The notes below the pieces were generated by a model. That model was not told the origin of the DNA. It was given only the letters and a program-made list of their open reading frames with translations, and searched no databases. From Burkholderiales bacterium PBB6 (GTDB lineage: Bacteria > Pseudomonadota > Gammaproteobacteria > Burkholderiales > Burkholderiaceae_C), in the NCBI GenBank assembly GCA_002255925.1, contig NKIH01000007.1, forward strand, positions 227,087-291,086: 64,000 bases of DNA, in the 5' to 3' direction. Position numbers and translations under genes: made by a program. This document shows, one piece after another, positions 8,062-15,873 of this stretch. Every line of letters starts with the position of its first letter. Within the stretch, counting starts at the first letter, position 1.

Positions 8062-8985
8062 TCAGACCAGGGTCAGCCAGTGCGCGTATTTCTCGTTGCG
8101 GCCGTTGACGATGTCAAAGAACGCAGCCTGGATCTTTTCGGTGATCGGGCCGCGTGAGCCGCAGCCGATCTCGATGCGGTCGAGTTCGCGGATCGGCGTC
8201 ACTTCAGCGGCGGTGCCGGTGAAAAAGGCTTCGTCGGCGATGTAGATCTCGTCGCGGGTGATGCGCTTTTGCACCAGCTCCAGCCCCAGGTCCTTGCAGA
8301 TGTGGAAGATGGTGTTGCGGGTGATGCCGTTCAGGGCGCCGGCCGACAGGTCAGGCGTGTAGACCACGCCGTTCTTGATGACGAAGAGGTTCTCGCCCGC
8401 GCCTTCCGACACGAAGCCGGACGCGTCGAGCAGCATGGCTTCGTCGTAGCCGTCGTCCGTGGCTTCCATGTTGGCCAGGATGGAGTTGGTGTAGTTGCTC
8501 ACCGCCTTGGCCTGCGTCATCGTGATGTTGACGTGGTGGCGGGTATAGCTGCTGATCTTCACGCGGATGCCGCGCTTCAGGCCTTCTTCGCCGAGGTATG
8601 CACCCCAGGGCCAGGCGGCGACCATCAGATGGATGGTGTTGCCCTTGGGGCTGACGCCGAGCTTCTCGGAGCCGATCCAGGTCAGCGGACGCAGGTAGCA
8701 GCTCTCGAGCTTGTTCTCGCGCACCACCTGCTTCTGCGCTTCTTCGACCTGTTCCATCGTGAACGGGATCTTCATGCGCAGGATCTTGGCGCTGTTGAAC
8801 AGGCGCTCGGTGTGCTCACGCAGGCGGAAGATCGCCGTGCCCTTGGCCGTGTTGTAGGCGCGCACGCCCTCGAAGGCGCCGCAGCCGTAGTGCAGCGTGT
8901 GGCTCAGCACATGGATCTTCGCGTCGCGCCAGTCCACCAGCTGCCCGTCCATCCAGATCTTGCCGTCGCGATCGTCCATGCCCAT
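8062..8985 (-). CDS. ilvE: Branched-chain amino acid aminotransferase
   Basis: PLP enzyme exchanging amino groups between glutamate and the keto acids of Leu, Ile and Val. 307 aa, the normal class-IV length. LSHTLHYGCGAFEGVRAY (27-44) and the PLP-binding Lys160 in ITMTQAKAVSNY are present, as is SEGAGENLFVIKNG near the cofactor phosphate. The frame is open to 9144, but AAGGA lies 7 nt before the ATG at 8985, which also gives the family length. Upstream on the same strand are the small membrane-protein gene and the radA group; downstream is the zinc-finger gene. Confidence 0.95.
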   Translation of the reverse strand: MGMDDRDGKIWMDGQLVDWRDAKIHVLSHTLHYGCGAFEGVRAYNTAKGTAIFRLREHTERLFNSAKILRMKIPFTMEQVEEAQKQVVRENKLESCYLRPLTWIGSEKLGVSPKGNTIHLMVAAWPWGAYLGEEGLKRGIRVKISSYTRHHVNITMTQAKAVSNYTNSILANMEATDDGYDEAMLLDASGFVSEGAGENLFVIKNGVVYTPDLSAGALNGITRNTIFHICKDLGLELVQKRITRDEIYIADEAFFTGTAAEVTPIRELDRIEIGCGSRGPITEKIQAAFFDIVNGRNEKYAHWLTLV

Positions 8986-9031
8986 GGCGAATTCCTTGTT
9001 GATTGAGGTCGAAGAACCAAAGAAATCGATT

Positions 9032-9412
9032 TTACGAGGTGGCGGCCCGAACCAGCTGCCAGCGGGCCAGTCGCCCCCCCTCGAAAACCAGCTCGACGCT
9101 GTCGCCGCCGGCGTCTTGCCAGGCCCAGGTCTCGGGGTCATCACCCACCTTGCGGCCCAGGCTGCCGGCCAGCGGCAGCACCTTGAGCATCGGCCAGCCA
9201 GCCTGCAGCTTGGACTGGAACATCACCGCATTGGCCACGCTGCCCATCGGTGCGCCGCCCGCGTCCTTCATCACCCGCAGGCTGCGGCTGAACTGCAGCA
9301 CCAGCCAGAACACCACCACCGTGGCCCCCAGCGCCAACCCGGGCAAGCCGAATTGCCAGGCCGCCGTGACCATCGCCAGCAGCGCCAGCGCCCAACCCCA
9401 TCGTGCATCCAT
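9032..9412 (-). CDS. Small membrane protein, conserved hypothetical
   Basis: 126 aa. Two adjacent hydrophobic stretches near the N-terminus (ALALLAMVTAAWQFGLPGLALGA split by a turn, then TVVVFWLVLQF) are followed by a soluble tail of about 85 residues (FSRSLRVMKDAGGAP through LARWQLVRAATS). The ATG at 9412 has AGGTG about 7 nt upstream; a GTG lies three codons earlier at 9421. I recognise similar proteins in Burkholderiales only as hypothetical, sometimes mislabelled glycerate kinase, which this clearly is not. It lies 46 bp before ilvE and may belong to the same transcript. Confidence 0.65.
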   Translation of the reverse strand: MDARWGWALALLAMVTAAWQFGLPGLALGATVVVFWLVLQFSRSLRVMKDAGGAPMGSVANAVMFQSKLQAGWPMLKVLPLAGSLGRKVGDDPETWAWQDAGGDSVELVFEGGRLARWQLVRAATS

Positions 9413-9496
9413 TGCGTTCACCTGTCCAACATCCAGCGCCGGATTGTCGGCGAGGCGCGCCCGGGCCTGCAGCCGCCCGCGGTCGCACCCGCCTCG

Positions 9497-9826
9497 TCAG
9501 CCTTGCTGCCAGCTGTAAGCCCGCTCAACCCGCGCGATGCGCAGCTCGTAGGCGCTGTACCACTGCGCCCGCCCTTGATCGCGCGCCGCCGTGTGTTCAA
9601 CGTCGCGGCGCCAGGCCGCAATGTCCTCCAGCGAACGCCAGTACGACACGGTGATGCCCACGCCGTCCGCGCCGCGGCTGCTGTCGACACCCAGGTAGCC
9701 CGGCTGCTGCGCTGCCAGCTCGGCCATGCGCTCAGCCATCGCGCCGTAGCCGGCATCGCCCTCGGTGCGGTGGCTGACGAAGATCACCGCGTAATAAGGC
9801 GGTTCGGGCATCACGGGGCTCGTCAT
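9497..9826 (-). CDS. Antibiotic biosynthesis monooxygenase (ABM)-fold protein
   Basis: 109 aa with the dimeric alpha/beta-barrel pattern of the ABM superfamily: strand YYAVIFVSHR, a helix, PGYLGVDSSRG, then the signature ITVSYWRSLEDIAAWRRDVEHTAARDQGRAQWY that ends in the helix typical of YqjZ/ABM proteins. Such proteins range from heme-degrading enzymes to small oxygenases, and nothing here fixes the substrate. AAAGGAA sits about 6 nt before the ATG at 9826. That start lies only 11 bp after the stop of the protease gene, so the two are co-transcribed. Confidence 0.8.
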   Translation of the reverse strand: MTSPVMPEPPYYAVIFVSHRTEGDAGYGAMAERMAELAAQQPGYLGVDSSRGADGVGITVSYWRSLEDIAAWRRDVEHTAARDQGRAQWYSAYELRIARVERAYSWQQG

Positions 9827-9837
9827 CGGAATTCCTT

Positions 9838-11259
9838 TCAGTTGCGGCTGCACACCAGGCGCCGCGCGTCGCCGCTGTTGAGCACCATGCGGCCGGGTTT
9901 CAACTCTTCCACCTGGAAGCTGGCCGTGGTGCCCGACATCAGGTGCAGCACCCCGTTCTGCAGCGCATACCGGCCGGCGAAGGGCTTGCCCTCGAAGGAG
10001 CCGGTGACGCGGCTGGAGGCTTCCAGCACCATGGTCAGGCCACGGCCGGTGATGGGGCCGTAACACTGCCAGCTGCCCACCAGCAGGTTGACCGGGCTGT
10101 CGGGCTTGGCGGCATCTGGCGTGTTGGCGCCGATCTGCATGGCCCGCGAGCGCTCACCGCTGCCGAGCTGCGTGGCGCTCATGCGCTGGATCCAGGACAC
10201 CGGCACCGCGAAATTCAGGTTCTGCCCGCTGGTGGACTGGAAGGTGACCAAGCCCACCAGTTGCCCGGTTTCATTGAACAAGCCGCCGCCGCTGGAGCCG
10301 GGCGAGACCGGTGCCGTGGTCTGAATCACCTCGCCGTCCGGCGTGCTGCGCAGCGATGACACCAGGCCGTCGCTCAGGGTCAGGTCCAGGCCTTGCGGCG
10401 AGCCGATCGCAAATACCTTCTGGCCGACCCGCACCGGCTCGCTGCCGGCCAACGTGACGGACGGCGCCGCCAGGCCAGGCACGCTGAGGCGGCACAGGTC
10501 GTGCTGCTCATCGGCCAGTTGCAGCCGGGCGTCGAATTCACCGCTGGCATGGCGCACCTTCAGCCGGTTGGAGCGGCGCACCACGTGGCAGTTCGTCAGC
10601 ACCTCTTCGCGGCCCATGACCACGCCAGAGCCCAGCGAGCCGTCGCCCGCCTCACCGGCGGCATTGATGCGCACCACCGACGGCGCCACCGCGGCGAACA
10701 GCGCCTCCGGGCTCAGGGCGCCGGCTGCAGGTGCTGCCGCCAGGGCCGGCTGAGTCTGTGCGGTGGGCATGGCCGGTGCGGTGGCGTCACCACCCATCTG
10801 CGTCAGCGCAGGCCGGGCGATGGCGCCGCCGCCTTGCTCGGCGGCTGCTTGCTGGGTGGCCAGTTCCGCCGCGCGTTGGGCACCCTTGTGGGATTGGCGC
10901 CAGAACAGGCCCGCCGCCGCCAGCAGCACCGCCGCGCCCACCCACCACCACAGCGGCGAGATGCCGGTGGGCTCGGCCACCGGCAACTGCGCCCGCCGTG
11001 CGCGGCGCGCCGCAGTGGCGCCGGCCGTGGCCGTGGTTGCGGCCGCGGCATCGGCCTGCTGCGCCAGGTGGTGCAGCGACGCGTCATAAGCGGCGCGGCG
11101 CTGCGGGTGGCCCAGCGTGCTCCAGGCCTCGCGCAGGGCCAGGGCGCCCGCGTTGTCGTCGGGGGCCAGCAGCGCCCGACGGCGGTTCACGGCGTCACGG
11201 ATGACCTCGGCGTCCGCGTCACGCGGCACGCCCAGCAGGGTATAGAGGGTCTTGCTCAT
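9838..11259 (-). CDS. Membrane-anchored trypsin-like serine protease with N-terminal J-like domain
   Basis: 473 aa in three parts. Residues 1-65 resemble a J domain (SKTLYTLLGVPRDADAEVIRDAVNRRR, ending ALREAWSTLGHPQRRAAYDASL), but the loop where HPD should stand reads ALLAPDDN, so DnaK stimulation is doubtful. Residues 103-120 are a transmembrane helix (PLWWWVGAAVLLAAAGLFW). Residues 183-390 are an HtrA/Deg-type trypsin domain with His225 (TNCHVV), Asp254 (QHDLC) and Ser323 (GSSGG). No PDZ domain follows; instead there is a beta-rich tail of about 90 residues. The orientation implied is protease in the periplasm and J-like domain in the cytoplasm. It starts 4 bp after the radA stop, so it is co-transcribed with radA. 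Confidence 0.82.
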   Translation of the reverse strand: MSKTLYTLLGVPRDADAEVIRDAVNRRRALLAPDDNAGALALREAWSTLGHPQRRAAYDASLHHLAQQADAAAATTATAGATAARRARRAQLPVAEPTGISPLWWWVGAAVLLAAAGLFWRQSHKGAQRAAELATQQAAAEQGGGAIARPALTQMGGDATAPAMPTAQTQPALAAAPAAGALSPEALFAAVAPSVVRINAAGEAGDGSLGSGVVMGREEVLTNCHVVRRSNRLKVRHASGEFDARLQLADEQHDLCRLSVPGLAAPSVTLAGSEPVRVGQKVFAIGSPQGLDLTLSDGLVSSLRSTPDGEVIQTTAPVSPGSSGGGLFNETGQLVGLVTFQSTSGQNLNFAVPVSWIQRMSATQLGSGERSRAMQIGANTPDAAKPDSPVNLLVGSWQCYGPITGRGLTMVLEASSRVTGSFEGKPFAGRYALQNGVLHLMSGTTASFQVEELKPGRMVLNSGDARRLVCSRN

Positions 11260-11263
11260 GGCT

Positions 11264-12640
11264 TCAGTGGTTGGCGACCAGGTCACGCAGGGCATCGATG
11301 GCCTGCTCGATGCGTTCCACCGCATGGATGGTCAGCCCTTCGATCGGTTTCTTGGGCGCATTGGCCTTGGGCACCACGGCCACGCTGAAACCCAGCTTGG
11401 CGGCTTCCTTGAGGCGCTCCTGGCCGCGGGGCGCCGGGCGCACCTCACCGGCCAGGCCCACCTCGCCAAAGGCGATGAAGCCGCGTGGCAGAGCCTTGCC
11501 GCGCAGCGAGCTTTGAATGGCCAGCAGCACGGCCAGGTCGGCCGCAGGCTCGCTGATGCGCACACCGCCCACGGCGTTGACGAACACGTCCTGGTCCATG
11601 CAGGCCACGCCGGCATGCCGGTGCAGCACGGCCAGCAACATGGCCAGCCGGTCACGGTCGAGGCCCACGCTCAAGCGGCGCGGGCTGGGGCCGCCGGCAT
11701 CCACCAGCGCCTGAATCTCCACCAACAGCGGGCGGGTGCCTTCCAGTGTCACCAGCACGCACGCGCCGGGCACCGGCTCGGCATGGGTCGAGAGAAAGAT
11801 GGCGCTGGGGTTGCTGACGCCCTTCAGGCCCTTTTCCGTCATCGCGAACACGCCGATCTCGTTCACCGCGCCAAAGCGGTTCTTGATGGCGCGCACCAGG
11901 CGGAAGCTGCTGTGGGTATCGCCCTCGAAATACAGCACCGTATCGACGATGTGTTCCAGCACGCGCGGCCCGGCGAGTGCACCTTCCTTGGTGACGTGGC
12001 CCACCAGCACGATGGCGCAGCCGCCGGCCTTGGCCGTGCGGGTGAGTTGCGCCGCGCATTCACGCACCTGCGCCACCGAGCCCGGGGCCGAGCTGAGCTG
12101 CTCGGAATACAGCGTCTGGATCGAATCGATCACGCAGAAAGCCGGCTGCTCGGCCTCGATGGTGGCGAGGATCTTCTCCAGGCTGATCTCGGCCAGCACC
12201 CGCACCGATGTACCGCTCAGCCCCAGACGCCGGGAGCGCAGGGCGACCTGTGCGGGGGATTCTTCACCGGTGACATAAAGCACCTTCACTCTGTTCGCCA
12301 GCGCATCGACCGCCTGGAGTAACAAAGTGCTCTTGCCGATACCCGGGTCGCCGCCGATCAGCACCACACCGCCTTCGACGATGCCGCCACCCAGCACCCG
12401 GTCGAGCTCGTCGATGCCAGTGGGGGTGCGGTCGATGTCGGTGGCCTCGATCTCGCTCAGCGTCGTCACCGGCTGGCTTTTGGCCAAAGCCTGAAAACGG
12501 TTCTTTGCGGTGCCGGAAACAGGCTCTGCGACCCCTTCTTCGAGCGTATTCCACGCTTTGCAGTGCGGGCACTGGCCCAGCCAGCGCGGGCTGGTGCCGC
12601 CGCAGTCCTGGCAGGTGTAGACGGTTTTGGCTCGGGACAT
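11264..12640 (-). CDS. radA: DNA repair protein RadA
   Basis: RecA-like ATPase and helicase that processes branched recombination intermediates with RecA. 458 aa, the usual length. The N-terminal zinc finger has Cys10, Cys13, Cys24 and Cys27 (YTCQDCGG, GQCPHCKAW). Walker A GGDPGIGKST is at 96-105, the RadA-specific KNRFG motif at 253-257 (AIKNRFGAVNEIGVF), and the C-terminal Lon-like domain contains RISEPAADLAVLLAI. It is divergent from the beta-helix gene and leads a leftward transcript running into the J-like protease gene (4 bp gap). Confidence 0.97.
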   Translation of the reverse strand: MSRAKTVYTCQDCGGTSPRWLGQCPHCKAWNTLEEGVAEPVSGTAKNRFQALAKSQPVTTLSEIEATDIDRTPTGIDELDRVLGGGIVEGGVVLIGGDPGIGKSTLLLQAVDALANRVKVLYVTGEESPAQVALRSRRLGLSGTSVRVLAEISLEKILATIEAEQPAFCVIDSIQTLYSEQLSSAPGSVAQVRECAAQLTRTAKAGGCAIVLVGHVTKEGALAGPRVLEHIVDTVLYFEGDTHSSFRLVRAIKNRFGAVNEIGVFAMTEKGLKGVSNPSAIFLSTHAEPVPGACVLVTLEGTRPLLVEIQALVDAGGPSPRRLSVGLDRDRLAMLLAVLHRHAGVACMDQDVFVNAVGGVRISEPAADLAVLLAIQSSLRGKALPRGFIAFGEVGLAGEVRPAPRGQERLKEAAKLGFSVAVVPKANAPKKPIEGLTIHAVERIEQAIDALRDLVANH

Positions 12641-12696
12641 GGCGGCGCGGCCGCAAGCGGCCTTCAGGAATCGGGTTGGCAGTGATTCTCGCCGAG

Positions 12697-12708
12697 GTGT
12701 TGCAACAC
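12697..12708. promoter_or_regulatory. 12-bp perfect palindrome in the radA / beta-helix divergent region
   Basis: GTGTTGCAACAC is a perfect 12-bp palindrome, 57 bp upstream of radA and 112 bp upstream of the beta-helix gene. It has the form of an operator for a dimeric regulator but I cannot name the regulator. The rest of the 179-bp gap shows no gene. Confidence 0.3.
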
Positions 12709-12819
12709 GCCTGACGTTTCCACACCGCTCCTTACAAGCGGTCGCTTCGGCCGGACCGGCGCGCCCCGATAACCCGGGCTGGCGGCCAACCCGGCCGCTC
12801 CAACCGGACCTTCACTGCC

Positions 12820-14214
12820 ATGCACTTCCGCTTCACCACCACCATCCGTCCCGTGTTCATGGCCATCGCACTGCTCCTCTCAGGAGCGGCTTCCTACGGC
12901 CAGAGCACCCCTGTCACGGTCGCCGTCGGCCCGGTCAACCCCATGCCCGCAGGCGCCATTCAGATCTCCCGGCTGATGGACGTGCCCTGGTCCAACCTGC
13001 CACCCGGCTCGGTGGTGCTGGTCGGCCCGGGCAACCAGCCCGGCCCGATCACCATCACCTCCCAGGGCACGGCCGCGCAACCGATCACGGTGCGCGCCGC
13101 TCTCGCAACCCAGCCGCCCATCATCGGCAGCGCCATCGACTTCCAGGGTGCCGCCTACGTGAAGCTGAAGAACATGGTGGTGGACGGCTCACCCTGGGCC
13201 TCGGTCGTCGTGCGTCGCGGCAGCCACCACCTGACCATCGACCACAACACCCTGCGCAACTCCGACCAGGGTCTGTCGATCAGCGACGGCGCCGGCACGG
13301 GCCACCAGATCACGAACAACCTGATCGAGGGCCACCGCACCGGGGGCATCGGCATCGGCCTGGTGAACGCCTCGCCCACCGACCGCACCCGCATCGCCGG
13401 CAACCTGATCCGCAACAACGGCCACCACGGCATTGAGCTGAACGCCTCGAACTACCTGGTCGAATACAACACCACCACCGGCAACGGCATGGCCATCGGC
13501 GGCACCTCGGGCATCCACATCTATGCCAAGGATGCGGCCGAGAACAGCGGCGACGACAACATCATCCGCTTCAACTTTTCCTACGCCAACCACGACCGGA
13601 TCGCCTATGACGGCAACGGCATCCAGATCGACCAGTGGTGCGACCGCAATGTGGTGGAGAACAATGTGGTCTGGGGCAACGACGGGGCCGGCATCATCGT
13701 CTTCGATGCCAGCGACAACCGCGTCGTCGGCAACACCGCCATCGGCAACATGCGCGACCCCAAGCGCGGCCTGTGGGGCGCGGGTGAGCTGATCGTCAGC
13801 ACCTTCAGCCCGGCTGTGGACCGCACCCGCAACAACCTGATCGCGAACAACGTGCTGGTATCGACGCGGGCCGATGTGCCAGCGCTGTTCGTGGACGCCG
13901 CCACGAACGACAACCCCAACACCATCGGGCCGAACTTCATGTCGAACCGCCAGGGCGGCTGGCTGCTGCAACGCGGCACCGGCATGACTCGCGTGGCGGC
14001 TGAACTGGACGCGCTGGCCGGCACCACCGGCAACCTGGGCACCGCCGTGAGCTTCATGGACGAAGCGAACCCGCTGGGCCACGGCATGCGCCTGCAGCAC
14101 ACCCCGCCCGGCCTGGGCGTGCGACTGCCAGGCATGCACCGCGACATGATGGGCGGCGCACCGCTGAAGGGCTACAGCCTGTTCGGGGCCTATTACACTG
14201 CCCCAGGCCTCTGA
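12820..14214 (+). CDS. Secreted right-handed parallel beta-helix protein
   Basis: 464 aa. The N-terminus is a signal peptide (positively charged start, then FMAIALLLSGAASYGQ with a likely cut near residue 28). The body shows the spacing of PbH1 repeats: recurring Asn/Asp-rich coils such as NNLIEGHRTGGIGI, GNLIRNNGHHGIELN, ENNVVWGNDGAGIIV and NRVVGNTAIGN. This is the pectate-lyase/NosD/alginate-epimerase superfold. No catalytic set could be assigned, so polysaccharide lyase or binding protein are both possible. The gene stands alone between the divergent radA and a LysE exporter gene 29 bp downstream. Confidence 0.8.
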   Translation: MHFRFTTTIRPVFMAIALLLSGAASYGQSTPVTVAVGPVNPMPAGAIQISRLMDVPWSNLPPGSVVLVGPGNQPGPITITSQGTAAQPITVRAALATQPPIIGSAIDFQGAAYVKLKNMVVDGSPWASVVVRRGSHHLTIDHNTLRNSDQGLSISDGAGTGHQITNNLIEGHRTGGIGIGLVNASPTDRTRIAGNLIRNNGHHGIELNASNYLVEYNTTTGNGMAIGGTSGIHIYAKDAAENSGDDNIIRFNFSYANHDRIAYDGNGIQIDQWCDRNVVENNVVWGNDGAGIIVFDASDNRVVGNTAIGNMRDPKRGLWGAGELIVSTFSPAVDRTRNNLIANNVLVSTRADVPALFVDAATNDNPNTIGPNFMSNRQGGWLLQRGTGMTRVAAELDALAGTTGNLGTAVSFMDEANPLGHGMRLQHTPPGLGVRLPGMHRDMMGGAPLKGYSLFGAYYTAPGL

Positions 14215-14243
14215 CTCAAAGCGCCCGCCCGGGCCACTCCCCC

Positions 14244-14894
14244 ATGGACTTCGCAACCTGGCTGCCCTTTTTCGTGACCACCCTGGTGGTCAGTCTTTCG
14301 CCCGGCCCGGGTGCGATTGCCGCCATGGGCGCAGGCCTGAACCACGGCTTCCGCCGTGGCCAGGCCGTCGCCTTTGGCCTGGCGGTGGGGGTGTGGACTC
14401 AGTTGCTGGTAGTTGGCGTGGGCCTGGGTGCGCTGCTGGCCACCAGTGAAACTGCGTTCACGGTGGTGAAGTGGCTGGGCGCGGCCTACCTGGTGTGGAT
14501 GGGCATCCAGCAATGGCGCTCACCCGCCAGCCCGATCACGGCCCAGGACGCCACCAGCACCGACGCTGACGCCCAGGCGCCAGGCAGCCACCGCAAGGCG
14601 CTGTTCCTGCGCGGCTGGACGGTGAACGCGCTGAACCCCAAAGGCACGGTCTTCCTGCTGGCGGTGCTGCCCCAGTTTGTCGACATGCACCAGCCGCTGC
14701 TGGCGCAGTACCTGACCATCGGCATCACCTTCGGCCTGATCGAATGCACCGTGATGACCGGCTACGTGGCGCTGGCCGCACGCGTGCTGGGCCTGCTGCG
14801 CACGCCGCGTCAGATCAGCTGGCTGAACCGCACTTTCGGCAGCCTGTTCGTGGTGGCGGGTGTGGTGCTGGCCGGCTTCAAGCGCAGCACCTGA
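14244..14894 (+). CDS. LysE/RhtB family amino acid exporter
   Basis: 216 aa inner-membrane exporter with about six helices. The family signature is present near the N-terminus (SLSPGPGAIAAMGAGLNHGFRRG) and the second half holds the conserved NALNPKGTVFLLAVLPQFV. The ATG at 14244 follows the beta-helix gene by 29 bp. The family exports amino acids such as Lys, Arg, Thr or homoserine lactone; substrate cannot be read from the sequence. The gene is convergent with oxyR (stop codons 7 bp apart). Confidence 0.88.
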   Translation: MDFATWLPFFVTTLVVSLSPGPGAIAAMGAGLNHGFRRGQAVAFGLAVGVWTQLLVVGVGLGALLATSETAFTVVKWLGAAYLVWMGIQQWRSPASPITAQDATSTDADAQAPGSHRKALFLRGWTVNALNPKGTVFLLAVLPQFVDMHQPLLAQYLTIGITFGLIECTVMTGYVALAARVLGLLRTPRQISWLNRTFGSLFVVAGVVLAGFKRST

Positions 14895-14901
14895 AGGCCG
14901 C

Positions 14902-15825
14902 TCAGGCGCTGAGGCGAACCACGCCCGGCAGCGCGCAGGCGTAGATGGCGTTGCGCAGCGCCGCGATGGCCTCGTAGCGGGTGAAGCTGCGGCGCCAGGC
15001 CAGCACCACCCGGCGCATCGGCACCGGCGCCTCGAAGGGCACATGCACCAGGTGGGGCTGCGGCGTGGCCGGCACCGACAAGCCCGGCACCACCGTGATG
15101 CCCATGCCCGAGGCCACCATGTGCTTGATGGTTTCGAGGGATGAGCCCTCAAAGCTCTTCTTGATGCCCTCGGTGTCACTGGAGAAGCGCGCGAACTCGG
15201 GGCAGACCTCGAGCACATGGTCGCGGAAGCAGTGGCCGGTGCCCAGCAGCAGCATGGTTTCCTGCTTCAGCTCCTGCGAGCTGATCTGGCTGCGCCCGGC
15301 CAGCGGATGGCTGGCGGGCATGGCCACCATGAAAGGCTCGTCGTAAAGCGGCGCCAGCGCCAGGCCGGTGTCGGGGAAGGGCTCGGCCATGATGGCGCAG
15401 TCGATCTCGCCGGTGCGCAGCATGTCGAGCAGCTTCACGGTGAAGTTCTCCTGCAGCATCAGCGGCATCTGCGGCGTTTGCTCGATGGCGTTTTTCACCA
15501 GATCGGGCAGCAGGTAGGGGCCGATCGTGTAGATGATGCCCAGGCGCAGCGGGCCGGCCAGGGGGTCTTTGCCGCGCTTGGCGATTTCACGGATGCCCTG
15601 GGCCTGCTCGATGACGCTCTGGGCCTGGCGGACGATGGCCTCACCAAGCGGGGTCATCGAAACTTCGCTGGAGCCGCGCTCGAAGATCTTCACGTCGAGC
15701 TCTTCTTCCAGCTTCTTGATGGCCACCGACAAGGTGGGCTGGGAAACGAAGCAGGCTTCTGCAGCGCGGCCGAAATGGCGCTCCCGCGCCACGGCCACGA
15801 TGTATCGAAGTTCAGTCAGGGTCAT
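14902..15825 (-). CDS. oxyR: Hydrogen peroxide sensor and regulator OxyR
   Basis: LysR-type activator of peroxide defence genes. 307 aa. The HTH is at residues 1-60 (MTLTELRYIVAVARERHFGRAAEA). The redox switch is intact: GTGHCFRDHVLEVC gives Cys199 and Cys208, the same numbers as in E. coli OxyR, which separates it from ordinary LysR proteins. The start ATG directly abuts an 11-bp inverted repeat, and the nearest Shine-Dalgarno-like AGGGG is on the far side of that repeat. The gene follows the M4 protease gene on the same strand with a 48-bp gap. Confidence 0.95.
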   Translation of the reverse strand: MTLTELRYIVAVARERHFGRAAEACFVSQPTLSVAIKKLEEELDVKIFERGSSEVSMTPLGEAIVRQAQSVIEQAQGIREIAKRGKDPLAGPLRLGIIYTIGPYLLPDLVKNAIEQTPQMPLMLQENFTVKLLDMLRTGEIDCAIMAEPFPDTGLALAPLYDEPFMVAMPASHPLAGRSQISSQELKQETMLLLGTGHCFRDHVLEVCPEFARFSSDTEGIKKSFEGSSLETIKHMVASGMGITVVPGLSVPATPQPHLVHVPFEAPVPMRRVVLAWRRSFTRYEAIAALRNAIYACALPGVVRLSA

Positions 15826-15851
15826 GCCGCGATTGTGCAGACAATCGCGGC
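15826..15851 (-). promoter_or_regulatory. Perfect 11-bp inverted repeat abutting the oxyR start codon
   Basis: Arms GCCGCGATTGT and ACAATCGCGGC (4-nt loop) occupy the 26 bases immediately before the oxyR ATG. As RNA this would be a stable stem-loop separating an AGGGG motif (15852-15856 side) from the start codon by exactly the hairpin. As DNA it could be a regulator site with LysR-like TTGT/ACAA half-sites. No U-tract follows, so it is not an ordinary terminator. Confidence 0.5.
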
Positions 15852-15873
15852 CCCTGGCTGAATCAGGCGACGA

